A DNA stretch of 64,000 nucleotides from Pseudomonas protegens (GTDB taxonomy: Bacteria; Pseudomonadota; Gammaproteobacteria; Pseudomonadales; Pseudomonadaceae): positions 4,573,001 through 4,637,000 of the forward strand of contig NZ_CP060201.1 in assembly GCF_013407925.2 (NCBI RefSeq). The letters run 5' to 3'. The translations under genes and the position numbers were made by a program. Numbering within the stretch: position 1 is the first letter of the stretch; every line of letters starts with the position of its first letter. Below the pieces are notes generated by a model, which did not search any database, was not told the DNA's origin, and was given only the letters and a program-made list of their open reading frames with translations. Below, one piece after another: positions 9,624-18,592 of the stretch.

Positions 9624-9953
9624 ATGGCCAACACACACTCCCACGACGAAGCCGGTCACGGCAGCGTCAAGTCCTACGCCATCGGCTTCATCCTGTCGGT
9701 CATCCTGACACTGATCCCGTTCGGCCTGGTGATGTACCCGTCGCTGCCTAAAGACGTGACCCTGTGGATCGTCCTGGCGTTCGCGGTCATCCAGGTGATC
9801 GTTCACCTGGTGTACTTCCTCCATCTGGACCGTTCCGCGGCGCAGCGTAACAACGTCATCGCGTTTATCTTCGCGGCGCTGGTCATTGTTCTGCTGGTTG
9901 GTCTGTCGTTGTGGATCATGTTCAGCATCCACACCGTCATGATGGCCAAGTGA
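9624..9953 (+). CDS. cyoD: Cytochrome bo3 ubiquinol oxidase subunit IV
   Basis: The 109-residue product has three membrane helices and the family pattern [13 protein letters not shown]. CyoD assists CuB loading and assembly of the oxidase. It begins at the base after the cyoC stop and ends ten bases before cyoE. Confidence 0.94.
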   Translation: MANTHSHDEAGHGSVKSYAIGFILSVILTLIPFGLVMYPSLPKDVTLWIVLAFAVIQVIVHLVYFLHLDRSAAQRNNVIAFIFAALVIVLLVGLSLWIMFSIHTVMMAK

Positions 9954-9963
9954 GGTAAACCCG

Positions 9964-10851
9964 ATGTCGCTCAAGCACTTTATCCAAATCACCAAACCGG
10001 GGATCATTTTCGGTAACGTGCTTTCTGTGGCAGGCGGGTTTTTCCTGGCCTCGAAAGGGCATGTCGATCTGGCCATTTTCCTGGCCGCCATGATCGGCAC
10101 CTCGCTGGTGGTAGCGTCCGGTTGCGTGTTCAACAACTGCATCGACCGTGACATCGACCTGAAGATGGAGCGCACCAAGAACCGCGTGCTGGTCCAGGGC
10201 CTGATCTCCCTGGAAGCGGCCCTGGTTTATGCCTCCCTCCTCGGGATCGCCGGCGTCGCCCTGCTGTACTACGTGGCCAACCCGTTGGCCGCGTTGTTCG
10301 CGGTAATCGGCTTTGTCATCTACGTCGGCCTGTACAGCCTGTACCTCAAGCGCAAGTCGGTTCACGGCACGCTGGTGGGCAGTCTGTCCGGGGCCATGCC
10401 GCCGGTGATCGGTTATGTGGCCGTGAGCAACACCTTCGACATGGCCGCGCTGACCCTGCTGGTGATGTTCAGCCTGTGGCAGATGCCGCACTCCTACGCC
10501 ATCGCAATCTTCCGCTTCAACGATTACCTGGCCGCATCGATTCCGGTGCTGCCGGTAAAACGCGGGATTCGCGTGGCCAAGAAGCACATCCTGCTCTACA
10601 TCCTGGCGTTCCTGGTGGCGACCCTGATGCTGACCTTCAGCGGTTACGCCGGCATGAGCTACCTGGCGGTAGCGGCGGCGATGGGCATGTACTGGCTGTA
10701 CATGGCCTGGACCGGCTACAAGGCGGTGGATGACACCGTGTGGGCGCGCAAGCTGTTCGTGTTCTCGATCTTCACCATCACCGCGCTGAGCGTGATGATG
10801 TCGGTGGACTTCAAGGCCCCGACCGAGCTATTGCTGACCTACGCACACTAA
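9964..10851 (+). CDS. cyoE: Protoheme IX farnesyltransferase (haem O synthase)
   Basis: The 295-residue UbiA-family membrane protein carries the first prenyl-diphosphate-binding aspartate motif, [12 protein letters not shown], near residues 58-69. It has several membrane helices, and the conserved YSLYLKRKS segment follows. It makes haem O, required at the oxidase active site. It is the last gene of the cyo operon and is followed by a terminator. Confidence 0.95.
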   Translation: MSLKHFIQITKPGIIFGNVLSVAGGFFLASKGHVDLAIFLAAMIGTSLVVASGCVFNNCIDRDIDLKMERTKNRVLVQGLISLEAALVYASLLGIAGVALLYYVANPLAALFAVIGFVIYVGLYSLYLKRKSVHGTLVGSLSGAMPPVIGYVAVSNTFDMAALTLLVMFSLWQMPHSYAIAIFRFNDYLAASIPVLPVKRGIRVAKKHILLYILAFLVATLMLTFSGYAGMSYLAVAAAMGMYWLYMAWTGYKAVDDTVWARKLFVFSIFTITALSVMMSVDFKAPTELLLTYAH

Positions 10852-10866
10852 GCTGTCCAGGCCACA

Positions 10867-10902
10867 GAAAAGCCCCGCCTTCGTAAGGAGCGCGGGGCTT
10901 TT
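10867..10902 (+). terminator. Terminator of the cyo operon
   Basis: A GC stem (AAAAGCCCCGC with GCGGGGCTTTTT) lies 15 bases after the cyoE stop and is followed by a T run. Confidence 0.9.
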
Positions 10903-10991
10903 TACATACGTGAACGAGTAACTCATTCTGGGTGACGATTAAGGTTTACGCTGCCGCACTTTTCATCGCCACTGTCGCAAGGCCACCGGCG

Positions 10992-11264
10992 TTAAGGCTC
11001 AGGTAAGTCCATTGCTTGTTGTTCTGCTACGTGCAACACGTCGCATCCGTCCTGCAACAACAAGGTGGCCACACTGGAGAAACGCATCAGATCGAGGTCG
11101 TCGGCGTTGCGGCGGGTCATGCCGGAGACACTGTCCAGCAGGTCGCGGGCAGCGCGGATGCGCAAGCCGGCGTAGGTCAGCAGATCAAGCAAGGGCGCTT
11201 GAGGGTTGATAAAGGCAACGGCGTGGTTGGTGGTGTTGGAGGAGGTGAAAGCTTGGTAATCCAT
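10992..11264 (-). CDS. Small DUF6124/DUF3077-like protein
   Basis: The 90-residue product has the helical pattern of small Pseudomonas proteins in the DUF3077/DUF6124 group (PLLDLLTYAGLRIRAARDLLDSV...). Function is unknown. I chose ATG 11264 because a GGAG lies eight bases upstream, inside the codons of an in-frame upstream ATG (11273). The frame stays open through a conserved leader with another ATG at 11399, so an N-terminally extended form cannot be excluded. The leader resembles that of the DUF3077 gene at 49605. Confidence 0.7.
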   Translation of the reverse strand: MDYQAFTSSNTTNHAVAFINPQAPLLDLLTYAGLRIRAARDLLDSVSGMTRRNADDLDLMRFSSVATLLLQDGCDVLHVAEQQAMDLPEP

Positions 11265-11289
11265 TGGGTAACACTCCATCGTTTCGGGA

Positions 11290-11440
11290 GTTACCACCGT
11301 TCGCGGCCAAGCAAAGGAGGGTGGCAACTGTACGCGGGTTGGCCGACCGGGCCCGAAACATCCCGGCACACCCGAAGGTGTCCCACGCACAGTCGCCATA
11401 ACACAAACGCGCAGGCGCAAAAAAAGCGCTTGCCTTTCGT
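11290..11440 (-). other. Conserved leader shared with the 49.4-kb DUF3077 locus
   Basis: Read on the minus strand, this stretch shares long identical blocks with 49381-49530: a T7-containing GC element, then TTCTTGTC/TTTGTGTT just before an ATG, then ATGGCGRCTGTGCG, CTTCGGG, TGCCGGG, and a GCGYACAGYTGCCACCCT block. The embedded ATG (11399) reads MATVRG and is in frame with the small gene. See the findings. Confidence 0.6.
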
Positions 11441-11460
11441 TTGGTGAGCGCCTGTGCGTT
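11406..11460. repeat. Inverted repeat upstream of the leader
   Basis: The arms AACGCGCAGGCGC (11406-11418) and GCGCCTGTGCGTT (11448-11460) pair with one mismatch around a 29-base spacer. They lie just upstream of the leader ATG, so this may be a terminator-like or operator structure. The remaining bases up to the PAAR gene (11461-11661) show nothing recognisable. Confidence 0.6.
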
Positions 11461-11661
11461 ACGGGAATGCTGACGGCCAAGTCAGGTCGCTGAATTGGCA
11501 GCGACGGGCGTCACTTTATGGATGCCAGTTCGTCACCGCAAGAGCCGTGTTTTTCCGAAATGTAAAAGCAGGACGTCCGTGGAACTGAGTGCGATACCTT
11601 GTCTTGAGCCACGTTTTCGCAGCGGGCATCGACTGTATTTCTCATCAATGGGTGGGCTCCC

Positions 11662-11931
11662 TCAGGCCTTCGCATATTGGGCTGTACAAGAGGACGTGAC
11701 GCTGCAGCCACAGGCGAGCGTCGCGGGTTCAAATGCCATCGGGCGGCCATTATGGATCGCGCTACCGTCACCACCGGACACCAGGGCATAAGTACCCAGG
11801 TGGGTCGGGCAAAGGGCTTTATCGCCGAGCAGGCATTGGGCAATGCCATTCACCGGAAAGCCGCTGGCCTCAATCATGGCTCCCCCGCCTGAGTGATTGT
11901 CGCCCAAGCGGATTGCGCCTCGTCCGGACAT
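11662..11931 (-). CDS. PAAR-domain protein (T6SS spike tip)
   Basis: The 89-residue product is a stand-alone PAAR protein: RLGDNHSGGGAMIEAS at the start, a middle GDKALCPTH, and the DGSAIHNGRPMAFEPATLACGC end typical of the zinc-binding PAAR cone (conserved His and Cys). PAAR proteins cap VgrG and carry effectors. ATG 11931 follows GGAGG with ideal spacing. It is the last gene of the minus-strand vgrG cargo operon, 43 bases after the immunity candidate. Confidence 0.92.
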   Translation of the reverse strand: MSGRGAIRLGDNHSGGGAMIEASGFPVNGIAQCLLGDKALCPTHLGTYALVSGGDGSAIHNGRPMAFEPATLACGCSVTSSCTAQYAKA

Positions 11932-11974
11932 GTTTGCCTCCTTTTCATTGAAGGTGTTGTCGTGTACCCATCGC

Positions 11975-12889
11975 TCACAACCCCGCCGGCAAAACCTGCG
12001 GATCACGCTGACGTACAACAGCTAGAAACTGCTCCAGCAACTCGTCGCGCTCAGTGACGGCCCCCGGCAGGCAAGTGATCGCGGCGTAAGGCGTCTTCAT
12101 CAAGGGGTGATCGATTTCTTTGGGGTTAGGCAGGCCAAGCAAATCACGCAGACGCAAGACAGCGAGGATTTCAGTGGGATGAACAGCCAGGAAAACCGAA
12201 CCGAATTCAAACTTTCCGCTGTCATCCTCACGCTCGGTCAGAGCGATGCGCTCCACATGAGTATCGCAAGCCAGCAGTAGCGCAGGTAGCAGCACTTCGG
12301 GATCGGGATTGCGCCAGTTGGCAACCAATTGTCCCCAGGCCAAGTCACGGGGCAAGGCGTGCTTCTCCAGGTCGAGGGGGGGGGCCAGCCAGTCGCCGAT
12401 GATGCTCAGGCCGAAGGCTGCGTAACGCAGATTGGAACTGAGGGGTAAGTTGTGACCATTGCGGATGCCATAACCTTCTTCAATGCCAGCAAACAACACC
12501 TCATGATAGGGTTTAACGAGTTCGTGGCGGCCCGTCGCAATAGCACCTAGCATCAGATGAGCAGCACCATCTAGATCGCCAGCAGACTCACGATTAGTAC
12601 CTTTCAATCTTTTTATATCGATTGTTTCAGCATACAACATGCGTGCAAAACCATGGGCCATATGCTGGTTAGCTAGGCTCCATTGTCCTGTCCCGGCAGC
12701 TAACAGGCTTTGTTTTATTTTCTGCATTCCCAAGGCAAAGAGTCCGAAGATGCCGTCAACGGCAGCTCCAATATCCCCCTGGCCTTTAAGGTATTCCTCA
12801 AAGTCAGTTGTCGGAAAAGAACGCCCTGATGCCCACTCCTTCGTTTTGCGCAGGCTCTTTTCCAGCCTGTTCATCGCGTTTTTTGTCAT
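11975..12889 (-). CDS. Candidate immunity protein for the adjacent T6SS nuclease
   Basis: The 304-residue, mostly helical soluble protein has no signal peptide. It lies six bases downstream of the effector gene, the usual place for the cognate immunity gene of a cytoplasm-acting toxin. It may be distantly related to Imm49-type proteins, but I cannot confirm this. In layout it corresponds to tsiT beside tseT in P. aeruginosa (PA3908/PA3907). Local base composition is more A+T-rich around the effector-immunity junction than in the vgrG part. Start choice: ATG 12889, with ATG 12874 possible. Confidence 0.7.
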   Translation of the reverse strand: MTKNAMNRLEKSLRKTKEWASGRSFPTTDFEEYLKGQGDIGAAVDGIFGLFALGMQKIKQSLLAAGTGQWSLANQHMAHGFARMLYAETIDIKRLKGTNRESAGDLDGAAHLMLGAIATGRHELVKPYHEVLFAGIEEGYGIRNGHNLPLSSNLRYAAFGLSIIGDWLAPPLDLEKHALPRDLAWGQLVANWRNPDPEVLLPALLLACDTHVERIALTEREDDSGKFEFGSVFLAVHPTEILAVLRLRDLLGLPNPKEIDHPLMKTPYAAITCLPGAVTERDELLEQFLAVVRQRDPQVLPAGL

Positions 12890-12895
12890 TGTTTT

Positions 12896-14815
12896 TCACC
12901 ACGTATTAAGTTGTATGCCTGAGCCATTATCAACGAGCCTGTTCAAGCCTCCCTGCGAGTCGAAAAATATTTGTGCATGAAGGTACTCAATCTTGCCGTT
13001 GCGCTCTGCGTCCCTGATGGCTTTCATTTTTTTGTCCACATTTGGATCAACTTCGACCATTTTTTCGGGTGTCCATCCTTCTCGGGTTAACCGAATTTTC
13101 TTCATCATTTCCTTCATTTTTTGCGCCCCCCCTCCCTTCTGCGTCTTATTAAACCCCGGCGTCTTCACCCCACCCAAAGTCGCCTTGGTTTCAATCACCA
13201 GCAGCGTATTCTCGGTGAACGTCAAGGTCTTGGTCGGCGCCGTACCTTTGACCCCATCAATCAAATGCCGCTCGGCATTCGTGGGTACGCGTACGGTGAT
13301 CGAGGGCGGTGGCGGGACCCACACCAGCATGTCGAGTCCATGGCCGCTCTTATTGGATAGGCCGAAGCGGTTGGGGACTTGGGCGTTGTCGCTGTAGCCA
13401 AGAATGCGTTTGGGCTGCACGCCCCATTTTTCGATCAGGGCCGCGGCAAAGGCTTCTTCGCCGGCATCACCGACGATCTTGCCAATTCTGCCAACCACCT
13501 TGAGGCTGCCGCAGTGCTGCACGATCAACATGGTGAGTCGGTTGCGCAAGGTGTTGGACATGACCGCGTAGTTGGCTTTGCCCATGGGGGAGCTGTAGCC
13601 AATCTGGCTGCTGTTGGTGTCCAGCGAGGGGCGGTCGAACCAGTCGCCGCCGCCCGTCTGGTGATCGCTGTTCCTGGCGCTGTAGCCGCCTTCGCGTTTG
13701 CTGCCGCGCAGTTCGATGGCCAGGGGCTCGGCCGAGGTGTGGCCGCCCAGGCGCTTGCGTTGCTCCTCGTTCAGGACCTGGACATCGAGTGCGGCCGAGG
13801 CCGGAGCGTCGCGGCGTATCTTGCGCAAGATCCAACGCGCCCCGCCAAAGGCGGCGGGGGTCAACATGACCAGGTTGATGAACATGAACACCTGGCGCCC
13901 GCGCTCTGCGCCGTCCTTGGGGTCGGCAAGCTGTCCCAGGCTGGCGAAGAGCTTTTCCCCAACGTCGATGTCTTCGCCGGTAATGAGCTTGGTGCTGCCG
14001 CTGCCGATGGCATTCAAGGCCAGCGCCGTGTCGATGGCGGCGATGGTGTAGCGAATGGCCTTGTAGCCTCCGAACAGACCGCGGGTCGCGATACCCACCA
14101 CCGGAATCAAGGCCAGGACGCCAAAGACGATCTCGGTAACGGCGAAGACCTTCATCCAGGTCTTGTCGATGTCCTTGGCTCGCTGCAGGTGCCGGGCCAG
14201 ATCCTCTGCCGCTTTGGCCGGGTCGTACTGACCGCTGATAGTCCAGTTGAAACTGGGCAGCACAGAGCGTTCGCCATAGGCACCGATGGCACGGTCGTCG
14301 GCGTAGCGGGCGCTGGTAAAGGTCCAGAAATAGATCCGCCGATCATGGAAGACGAAGTTGCCATTGCCGCAAGCGATGTTCGGCGGCGTTGGACGGATGC
14401 CGAGGACTTGCGCCCAGAAGTGCGGGGTGACGTAGTCCTCGGTGTCCATCTCGTCGTCCAGGCAGACGAACTCGTAACCCTTGGCTGCGACAAAGGCATA
14501 GAGCTCGGCCAGATAGGCATCGCCACGGGTCGCTCCCAGGCTGTCGATGACCTGCAACAAGTAGGCATCCCGGAAGTTCTGAACCTTGTCCTTAATCCAC
14601 GGGTTGTGGGTAAACCAGTCGCTGGTGGCCGCCTTCTCGTGGGACGGAATGCCCAACAGCAGGTCCGCATCTCGGGGTCCCGATGGGCCGTTGAGGGCGA
14701 ATGGAACCCCCAGTTCGGTGCAAGCTGCGCACACGATCCTGGGGCGCGGTGCCTGGTTATCCATCGCGTCCTGGGCGAGTTTTTCGTAGCTGGCGTTGAC
14801 GGGGTTCTCAGCCAT
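12896..14815 (-). CDS. T6SS effector with C-terminal PD-(D/E)XK nuclease domain (TseT/Tox-REase-5-like)
   Basis: The 639-residue protein has an N-terminal region (1-210) with no motif I can name, two or three hydrophobic segments (about 222-270 and 308-330), and a C-terminal toxin domain. The domain has a helix with Glu453/Glu454 (GDAGEEAF), then SGHGLDMLVWV with Asp495, and a core VIETK with Glu542 and Lys544, together a PD-(D/E)XK nuclease pattern. The hydrophobic segments match the chaperone-dependent N-termini of VgrG/PAAR cargo. It overlaps the upstream adaptor gene by eight bases and precedes a probable immunity gene. Resemblance to TseT is inferred from architecture and gene order. Confidence 0.78.
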   Translation of the reverse strand: MAENPVNASYEKLAQDAMDNQAPRPRIVCAACTELGVPFALNGPSGPRDADLLLGIPSHEKAATSDWFTHNPWIKDKVQNFRDAYLLQVIDSLGATRGDAYLAELYAFVAAKGYEFVCLDDEMDTEDYVTPHFWAQVLGIRPTPPNIACGNGNFVFHDRRIYFWTFTSARYADDRAIGAYGERSVLPSFNWTISGQYDPAKAAEDLARHLQRAKDIDKTWMKVFAVTEIVFGVLALIPVVGIATRGLFGGYKAIRYTIAAIDTALALNAIGSGSTKLITGEDIDVGEKLFASLGQLADPKDGAERGRQVFMFINLVMLTPAAFGGARWILRKIRRDAPASAALDVQVLNEEQRKRLGGHTSAEPLAIELRGSKREGGYSARNSDHQTGGGDWFDRPSLDTNSSQIGYSSPMGKANYAVMSNTLRNRLTMLIVQHCGSLKVVGRIGKIVGDAGEEAFAAALIEKWGVQPKRILGYSDNAQVPNRFGLSNKSGHGLDMLVWVPPPPSITVRVPTNAERHLIDGVKGTAPTKTLTFTENTLLVIETKATLGGVKTPGFNKTQKGGGAQKMKEMMKKIRLTREGWTPEKMVEVDPNVDKKMKAIRDAERNGKIEYLHAQIFFDSQGGLNRLVDNGSGIQLNTW

Positions 14816-15650
14816 GGTCGGCCTCCATCAGAACGTTCTGGTGCTGGCGCAGGAAGGTCGCCAAGGCATGGCTTCGGGCAGGCAGGTTGGTGACTTCCTC
14901 GAGTGCGCGATGCAGGGTTTGCAGCAGCGGATTGAGGTGGTAGAAGCGACCGAAGCTCGCCGCTAATAACAGGTGGTGGGTCAACAGCACCAGGCTGGTA
15001 CGCGCCACGCCATGCAGGTCCTCGGTAGGCAGCGGCACGGGCAGCCCCATCTCCTGGTAGATCCGGTACTCATAGGTGGTAAGCACCTTGCGCTTGATGG
15101 GAGCCAATCCGAGAAACTCGCAGGCATCGGCTTCGTACAGCATGAACAGTTGCAGAACCTCCGCTGCCTTTAGCACGCCGCGCAAGGCCGCTAGTCGCTG
15201 AAACGCCGACCAGATAGCGTCGTGACCGAGTTTTTCGCTGGGAATGGACAGGATGTCGAGGGTCACCTCATGCATCGAGCACTGCACGGACTCAAGCTGC
15301 CGACGCAGCTTGATCGCGGTATTGACCGCCATGTCCAGGCGCACGTCCTGTTCCATGCCTGGGTCTTCGAGGATGAGAGCAACCTGTGCGTAGGTCGGAT
15401 CACGTTCCCAGTGCAGCCCCAGCAGGACACTCAAGGTGATGTGGCTGCTGTACGGCTTACCCTGATCGTAGCCGGCGGCTGTGGCATCAACGCCAGCCTG
15501 GTTGACCAAACCTTGTATGCAGTCCGGCTTGCTGGGGATGCGGGGTATGACGGCTGCCAGGGTCTCGCACAAATAGCACGTCAGCCTGCGGTTCGCCTGT
15601 TCGCGCTTGATGCGCTCCATCGCGCTTAGGTTCAAGGTGTTCAGGGGCAT
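14808..15650 (-). CDS. T6SS adaptor-associated protein (co-TecT-like)
   Basis: The 280-residue soluble protein is rich in helices and leucines. It has no motif I can name. Its place between a DUF4123 adaptor and the effector, with translational coupling on both sides (one-base overlap with the adaptor stop, eight-base overlap with the effector start), matches the co-adaptor PA3906 (co-TecT1) of the P. aeruginosa tseT locus. Its likely role is assisting or controlling chaperone-mediated effector loading. This is inference from synteny. Confidence 0.6.
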   Translation of the reverse strand: MPLNTLNLSAMERIKREQANRRLTCYLCETLAAVIPRIPSKPDCIQGLVNQAGVDATAAGYDQGKPYSSHITLSVLLGLHWERDPTYAQVALILEDPGMEQDVRLDMAVNTAIKLRRQLESVQCSMHEVTLDILSIPSEKLGHDAIWSAFQRLAALRGVLKAAEVLQLFMLYEADACEFLGLAPIKRKVLTTYEYRIYQEMGLPVPLPTEDLHGVARTSLVLLTHHLLLAASFGRFYHLNPLLQTLHRALEEVTNLPARSHALATFLRQHQNVLMEADHG

Positions 15651-16228
15651 CAGCTTTCCCCCTTCGCCGTCACTTCATGCCAGACCAGACAACCATCGAA
15701 TGTGGCAGCGCTGTCGCCTTGCTGTTCGAACAGGGGTTGCACCCGCCGCGACAAGCCGCTGTGTGGCCCATGAAAATACAGTGCTTCAATGCCGCCCTCG
15801 GCAAACAGTCGTGCCAGGGGTTCTGGGGCGTGAGAGAGCGAGGCCACGTAGGTGTGCAGCGCGTCCGGATGGCCCAGGCGCAGGAAAAAGAAACGGCCCT
15901 GATCTTCGAACTTGCTGAAGCGTCGCAGGTGTTGCCAGAGCTCCGGGAAAGGCCGTCGGCTGAACAGCCAGGTCAAGGCCAGCCTGTCGTAGTGTTCGCC
16001 CAGCCAGTCATCAAAATCGCTGCCCCGCTCGACCTGGCACAGGTACGGCGCATGTTGCTCCAGGCCACTGAGCGATTCCAGACGCCACAGTGAACGGTGG
16101 GCGACGCCATGGAACTCCAGGCGGGCGAGCAGATTGCGCTCGGCCGATGCTTCGACCAGAACGAAAGCGGATGGGCTGTTTGCAGGCCTGAGCAGGCCAA
16201 GGTCATCGAGGTGTTGATAGGCACTCAT
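15650..16228 (-). CDS. DUF4123 T6SS effector chaperone
   Basis: The 192-residue product fits the DUF4123 adaptor family, which holds an effector and loads it onto its VgrG or PAAR. The family pattern is seen in the N-terminal FVLVEASAERNLLARLE and the middle RPFPELWQHLRRFSKFEDQGRFFFLRLGHPDAL. ATG 16228 overlaps the vgrG stop as ATGA, so translation is coupled; a longer frame from 16255 would lie entirely within vgrG. Confidence 0.88.
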   Translation of the reverse strand: MSAYQHLDDLGLLRPANSPSAFVLVEASAERNLLARLEFHGVAHRSLWRLESLSGLEQHAPYLCQVERGSDFDDWLGEHYDRLALTWLFSRRPFPELWQHLRRFSKFEDQGRFFFLRLGHPDALHTYVASLSHAPEPLARLFAEGGIEALYFHGPHSGLSRRVQPLFEQQGDSAATFDGCLVWHEVTAKGES

Positions 16229-18309
16229 GCTTTGTCCCCCCTGGCGAAGGGGCACTCTTCGATCAACGCAGAACCTTGGTTGATCGCGGCCTCAATGGCT
16301 TGGACCTGGTCACCGGCGGGGGCGACGATGCTCACGTTGCCCTTGAGCCGGATGTTGGGCGCCTCCAGGGTGATACCGCTGGCATCGAGCACGATCTTTC
16401 CTGCCGGCCCACGAATCAGAATGCGCTCGGTACCTTGCAGTTGATATTCCCGGGTCAAGGTGCGCAGGGCCGTCCTGGCTTCGATGGACTGCACGCCCTC
16501 GATCACGATTTTTTCGTTTTCACCGACAGTCACCCAATGGCTGGCGGTGATGTCTTCATTGAGGGTGTTTCCGATCTTGCGGACTTCGTTGCGATCGATG
16601 GTGACGAACACATCCTGACGGATGTGCTCCTTGCGATTACGGCTGACCGTATTGGTTTCGTCTTGACCGATGGAAGTGATGCGATCACGCACCACACCAA
16701 TAGTCTGGTCATTGCCAATAGAGACTGTCTCGTCGTTATTGACATGGATGGTCTGGTCTTTCTGTGCGTGAACGTAGATCTCTTCCTGGCCTTTGCGGTC
16801 TTCGATGCGCAACTCGTTGTAGCCGCCTCCGCCTGGACTACTGTTGCTTTTGAACACGCTGCGCGTTTTGTTCGCTGGCAGCGGATAGGGCACGGGAGTG
16901 TGCTGATTCGGTACGCAGCCGGTCACCAGGGGCTGCTCGGGATCACCACCGATAAAGCTCACCAGCACTTCCATGCCGATCCGCGGGATCACCACGTGGC
17001 CAAAGCCTTCACCGGCCCAGCTGGTGGCGACCCTCACCCAGCAACTGGAGAAGTCGTTGCGTTCGCCTTCGCGGTCCCAATGAAACTGAATCTTTATCCG
17101 CGAGAATTCGTCACACCAGATTTCTTCGCCCGCAGGACCGGTCACCAGCGCGGTCTGGCTGCTCAGTCGCGGCTTGGGGGTCGGCTCTTGGGGGCGGAAG
17201 AATGTTTCGCTGGGGATGGCGCTGAAGCGGTTGCGGTAGCCCTGGGTGAAGCCGCCGTGGCGCTCGTCGCTGGTGACCGACTCCTCCAGCACCTGCGGTT
17301 GGCGACCCTCATGTTCAACGCTCACCAGCAGCCACATCTGGTTGTATTCGCTGCGTGGGTGTTCGCTGAGGGAGACCAGATGGCCGCAGCGCAAGTTCGA
17401 CAGATCACTTTGTCCCTTGGCCAACTGGTAGTCGGCGCGGTGACCTTCGAGGGCGATCTGGCTCAACTGCTTGCCCACCGCGCCGGTGCTGTAGCGGCCG
17501 GGGTAGCGATAGTCTTCCAGCACCGGGATGGCTTCGCTGCGTGCCCCGGTATGCAAGGTGCTGGGCACCGGATCGAGTGGAGCGCCGCTTGAGGCGCTGC
17601 GCGGATCGGGTTTTTTCAGGTTGTAGTCGCGACGCACCACCTGGCTGGTGCGGGTGCTGAAACGCACCGCGAAATGGCTGACCACCGGGTCTTCGGCGGC
17701 CAGGCCGCTGTCTTGCTGATAGCGCGCGGTGGGCAGGATCGGGTAGTCGGTCTGGTTGTCGGAAAACACCAGCAGGTGCTGGTCGAGGCTGTGTTCGTGG
17801 TGCCAGTGAATGCCGTCTTCAAAGCACAGGCGTTGCAGAAACTGGAAATCCGTCTCCCCGTATTGCACGCAATACACCCTGGGTACTGAAGGCTTGGGGG
17901 CGATGTTGAAGCGGTATTGGTCGGCGAGTATGCCGTGCTCCTTGAGCACCTTGGCAATGATCTGCGGCACCGTCAGGTTCTGGTAGACCCGCTGGTTGTG
18001 GCGGTGCTGCAACTGGTACAGGTGAGGGCGCAGGATCAGTTGATAGCGGGTCATGCGCTTGCCGCTGTCGCCGATTTCGATGTCGTCGATCAGGCCATGG
18101 ATGCCTTCGCCCTTGAGACCGAACTGCAGGAACGCCGGCTGGTTGAGCAGGCTCTCCAGATCGACACGGGGGTTGTCCGAAACCAGTTCGATGTGGATGG
18201 CATAGAGCTCGCTGATGGCTTCGCGACCCTTGAAGGCCAGCACCTTGAAGTCGTGGCGAACGGCTGGGATGGACAGCACGAAATGCGCAGTGTCGGCCGG
18301 CGCGAACAT
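16225..18309 (-). CDS. vgrG: Type VI secretion spike protein VgrG
   Basis: The 694-residue protein matches VgrG along its length. The gp27-like part (about 1-370) has the phage-late-control pattern (VYCVQYGETDFQFLQRLCFEDG), the gp5 OB-fold lies around 395-480 (GPAGEEIWCDEFSRIKIQF...SCWVRVATSWAG), and the C-terminal beta-helix is built of repeats such as QTIHVNNDETVSIGNDQTI. No extra catalytic domain is evident beyond the spike. It is the first gene of the cargo operon; no T6SS sheath or baseplate genes are in the window, so the machine must be encoded elsewhere. Confidence 0.96.
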   Translation of the reverse strand: MFAPADTAHFVLSIPAVRHDFKVLAFKGREAISELYAIHIELVSDNPRVDLESLLNQPAFLQFGLKGEGIHGLIDDIEIGDSGKRMTRYQLILRPHLYQLQHRHNQRVYQNLTVPQIIAKVLKEHGILADQYRFNIAPKPSVPRVYCVQYGETDFQFLQRLCFEDGIHWHHEHSLDQHLLVFSDNQTDYPILPTARYQQDSGLAAEDPVVSHFAVRFSTRTSQVVRRDYNLKKPDPRSASSGAPLDPVPSTLHTGARSEAIPVLEDYRYPGRYSTGAVGKQLSQIALEGHRADYQLAKGQSDLSNLRCGHLVSLSEHPRSEYNQMWLLVSVEHEGRQPQVLEESVTSDERHGGFTQGYRNRFSAIPSETFFRPQEPTPKPRLSSQTALVTGPAGEEIWCDEFSRIKIQFHWDREGERNDFSSCWVRVATSWAGEGFGHVVIPRIGMEVLVSFIGGDPEQPLVTGCVPNQHTPVPYPLPANKTRSVFKSNSSPGGGGYNELRIEDRKGQEEIYVHAQKDQTIHVNNDETVSIGNDQTIGVVRDRITSIGQDETNTVSRNRKEHIRQDVFVTIDRNEVRKIGNTLNEDITASHWVTVGENEKIVIEGVQSIEARTALRTLTREYQLQGTERILIRGPAGKIVLDASGITLEAPNIRLKGNVSIVAPAGDQVQAIEAAINQGSALIEECPFARGDKA

Positions 18310-18592
18310 AGGCTCATCCTTAAGCGTGAGAGAGGCCAGACCCGCGCCGTACCTGGCCCGGGTGCAAAGTGGCGCTCAACCTAGCAAAGGGTGCAACGAG
18401 GTTTATATGGGACTGGTCTGGAAAATTATTTGAAATTTCTGGCTTGATGTTGACGTTTTCGATGACGAAGCCTCGTGTGGAGCAATCGCCCCACCAAATG
18501 TGGAGTCACACATTCCTTAAAGTTTTTCGGCCCAGTACGATCCCTTGGCCGGGTAAAATTGCCGGTTCGTTGATTTAGCCTGAGTGGATGTC

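Noticed and set aside
13379..14893. 504-codon open frame on the plus strand
   Set aside because: Antisense of the T6SS effector gene; low-complexity Val/Gly/Ala/Asp translation.
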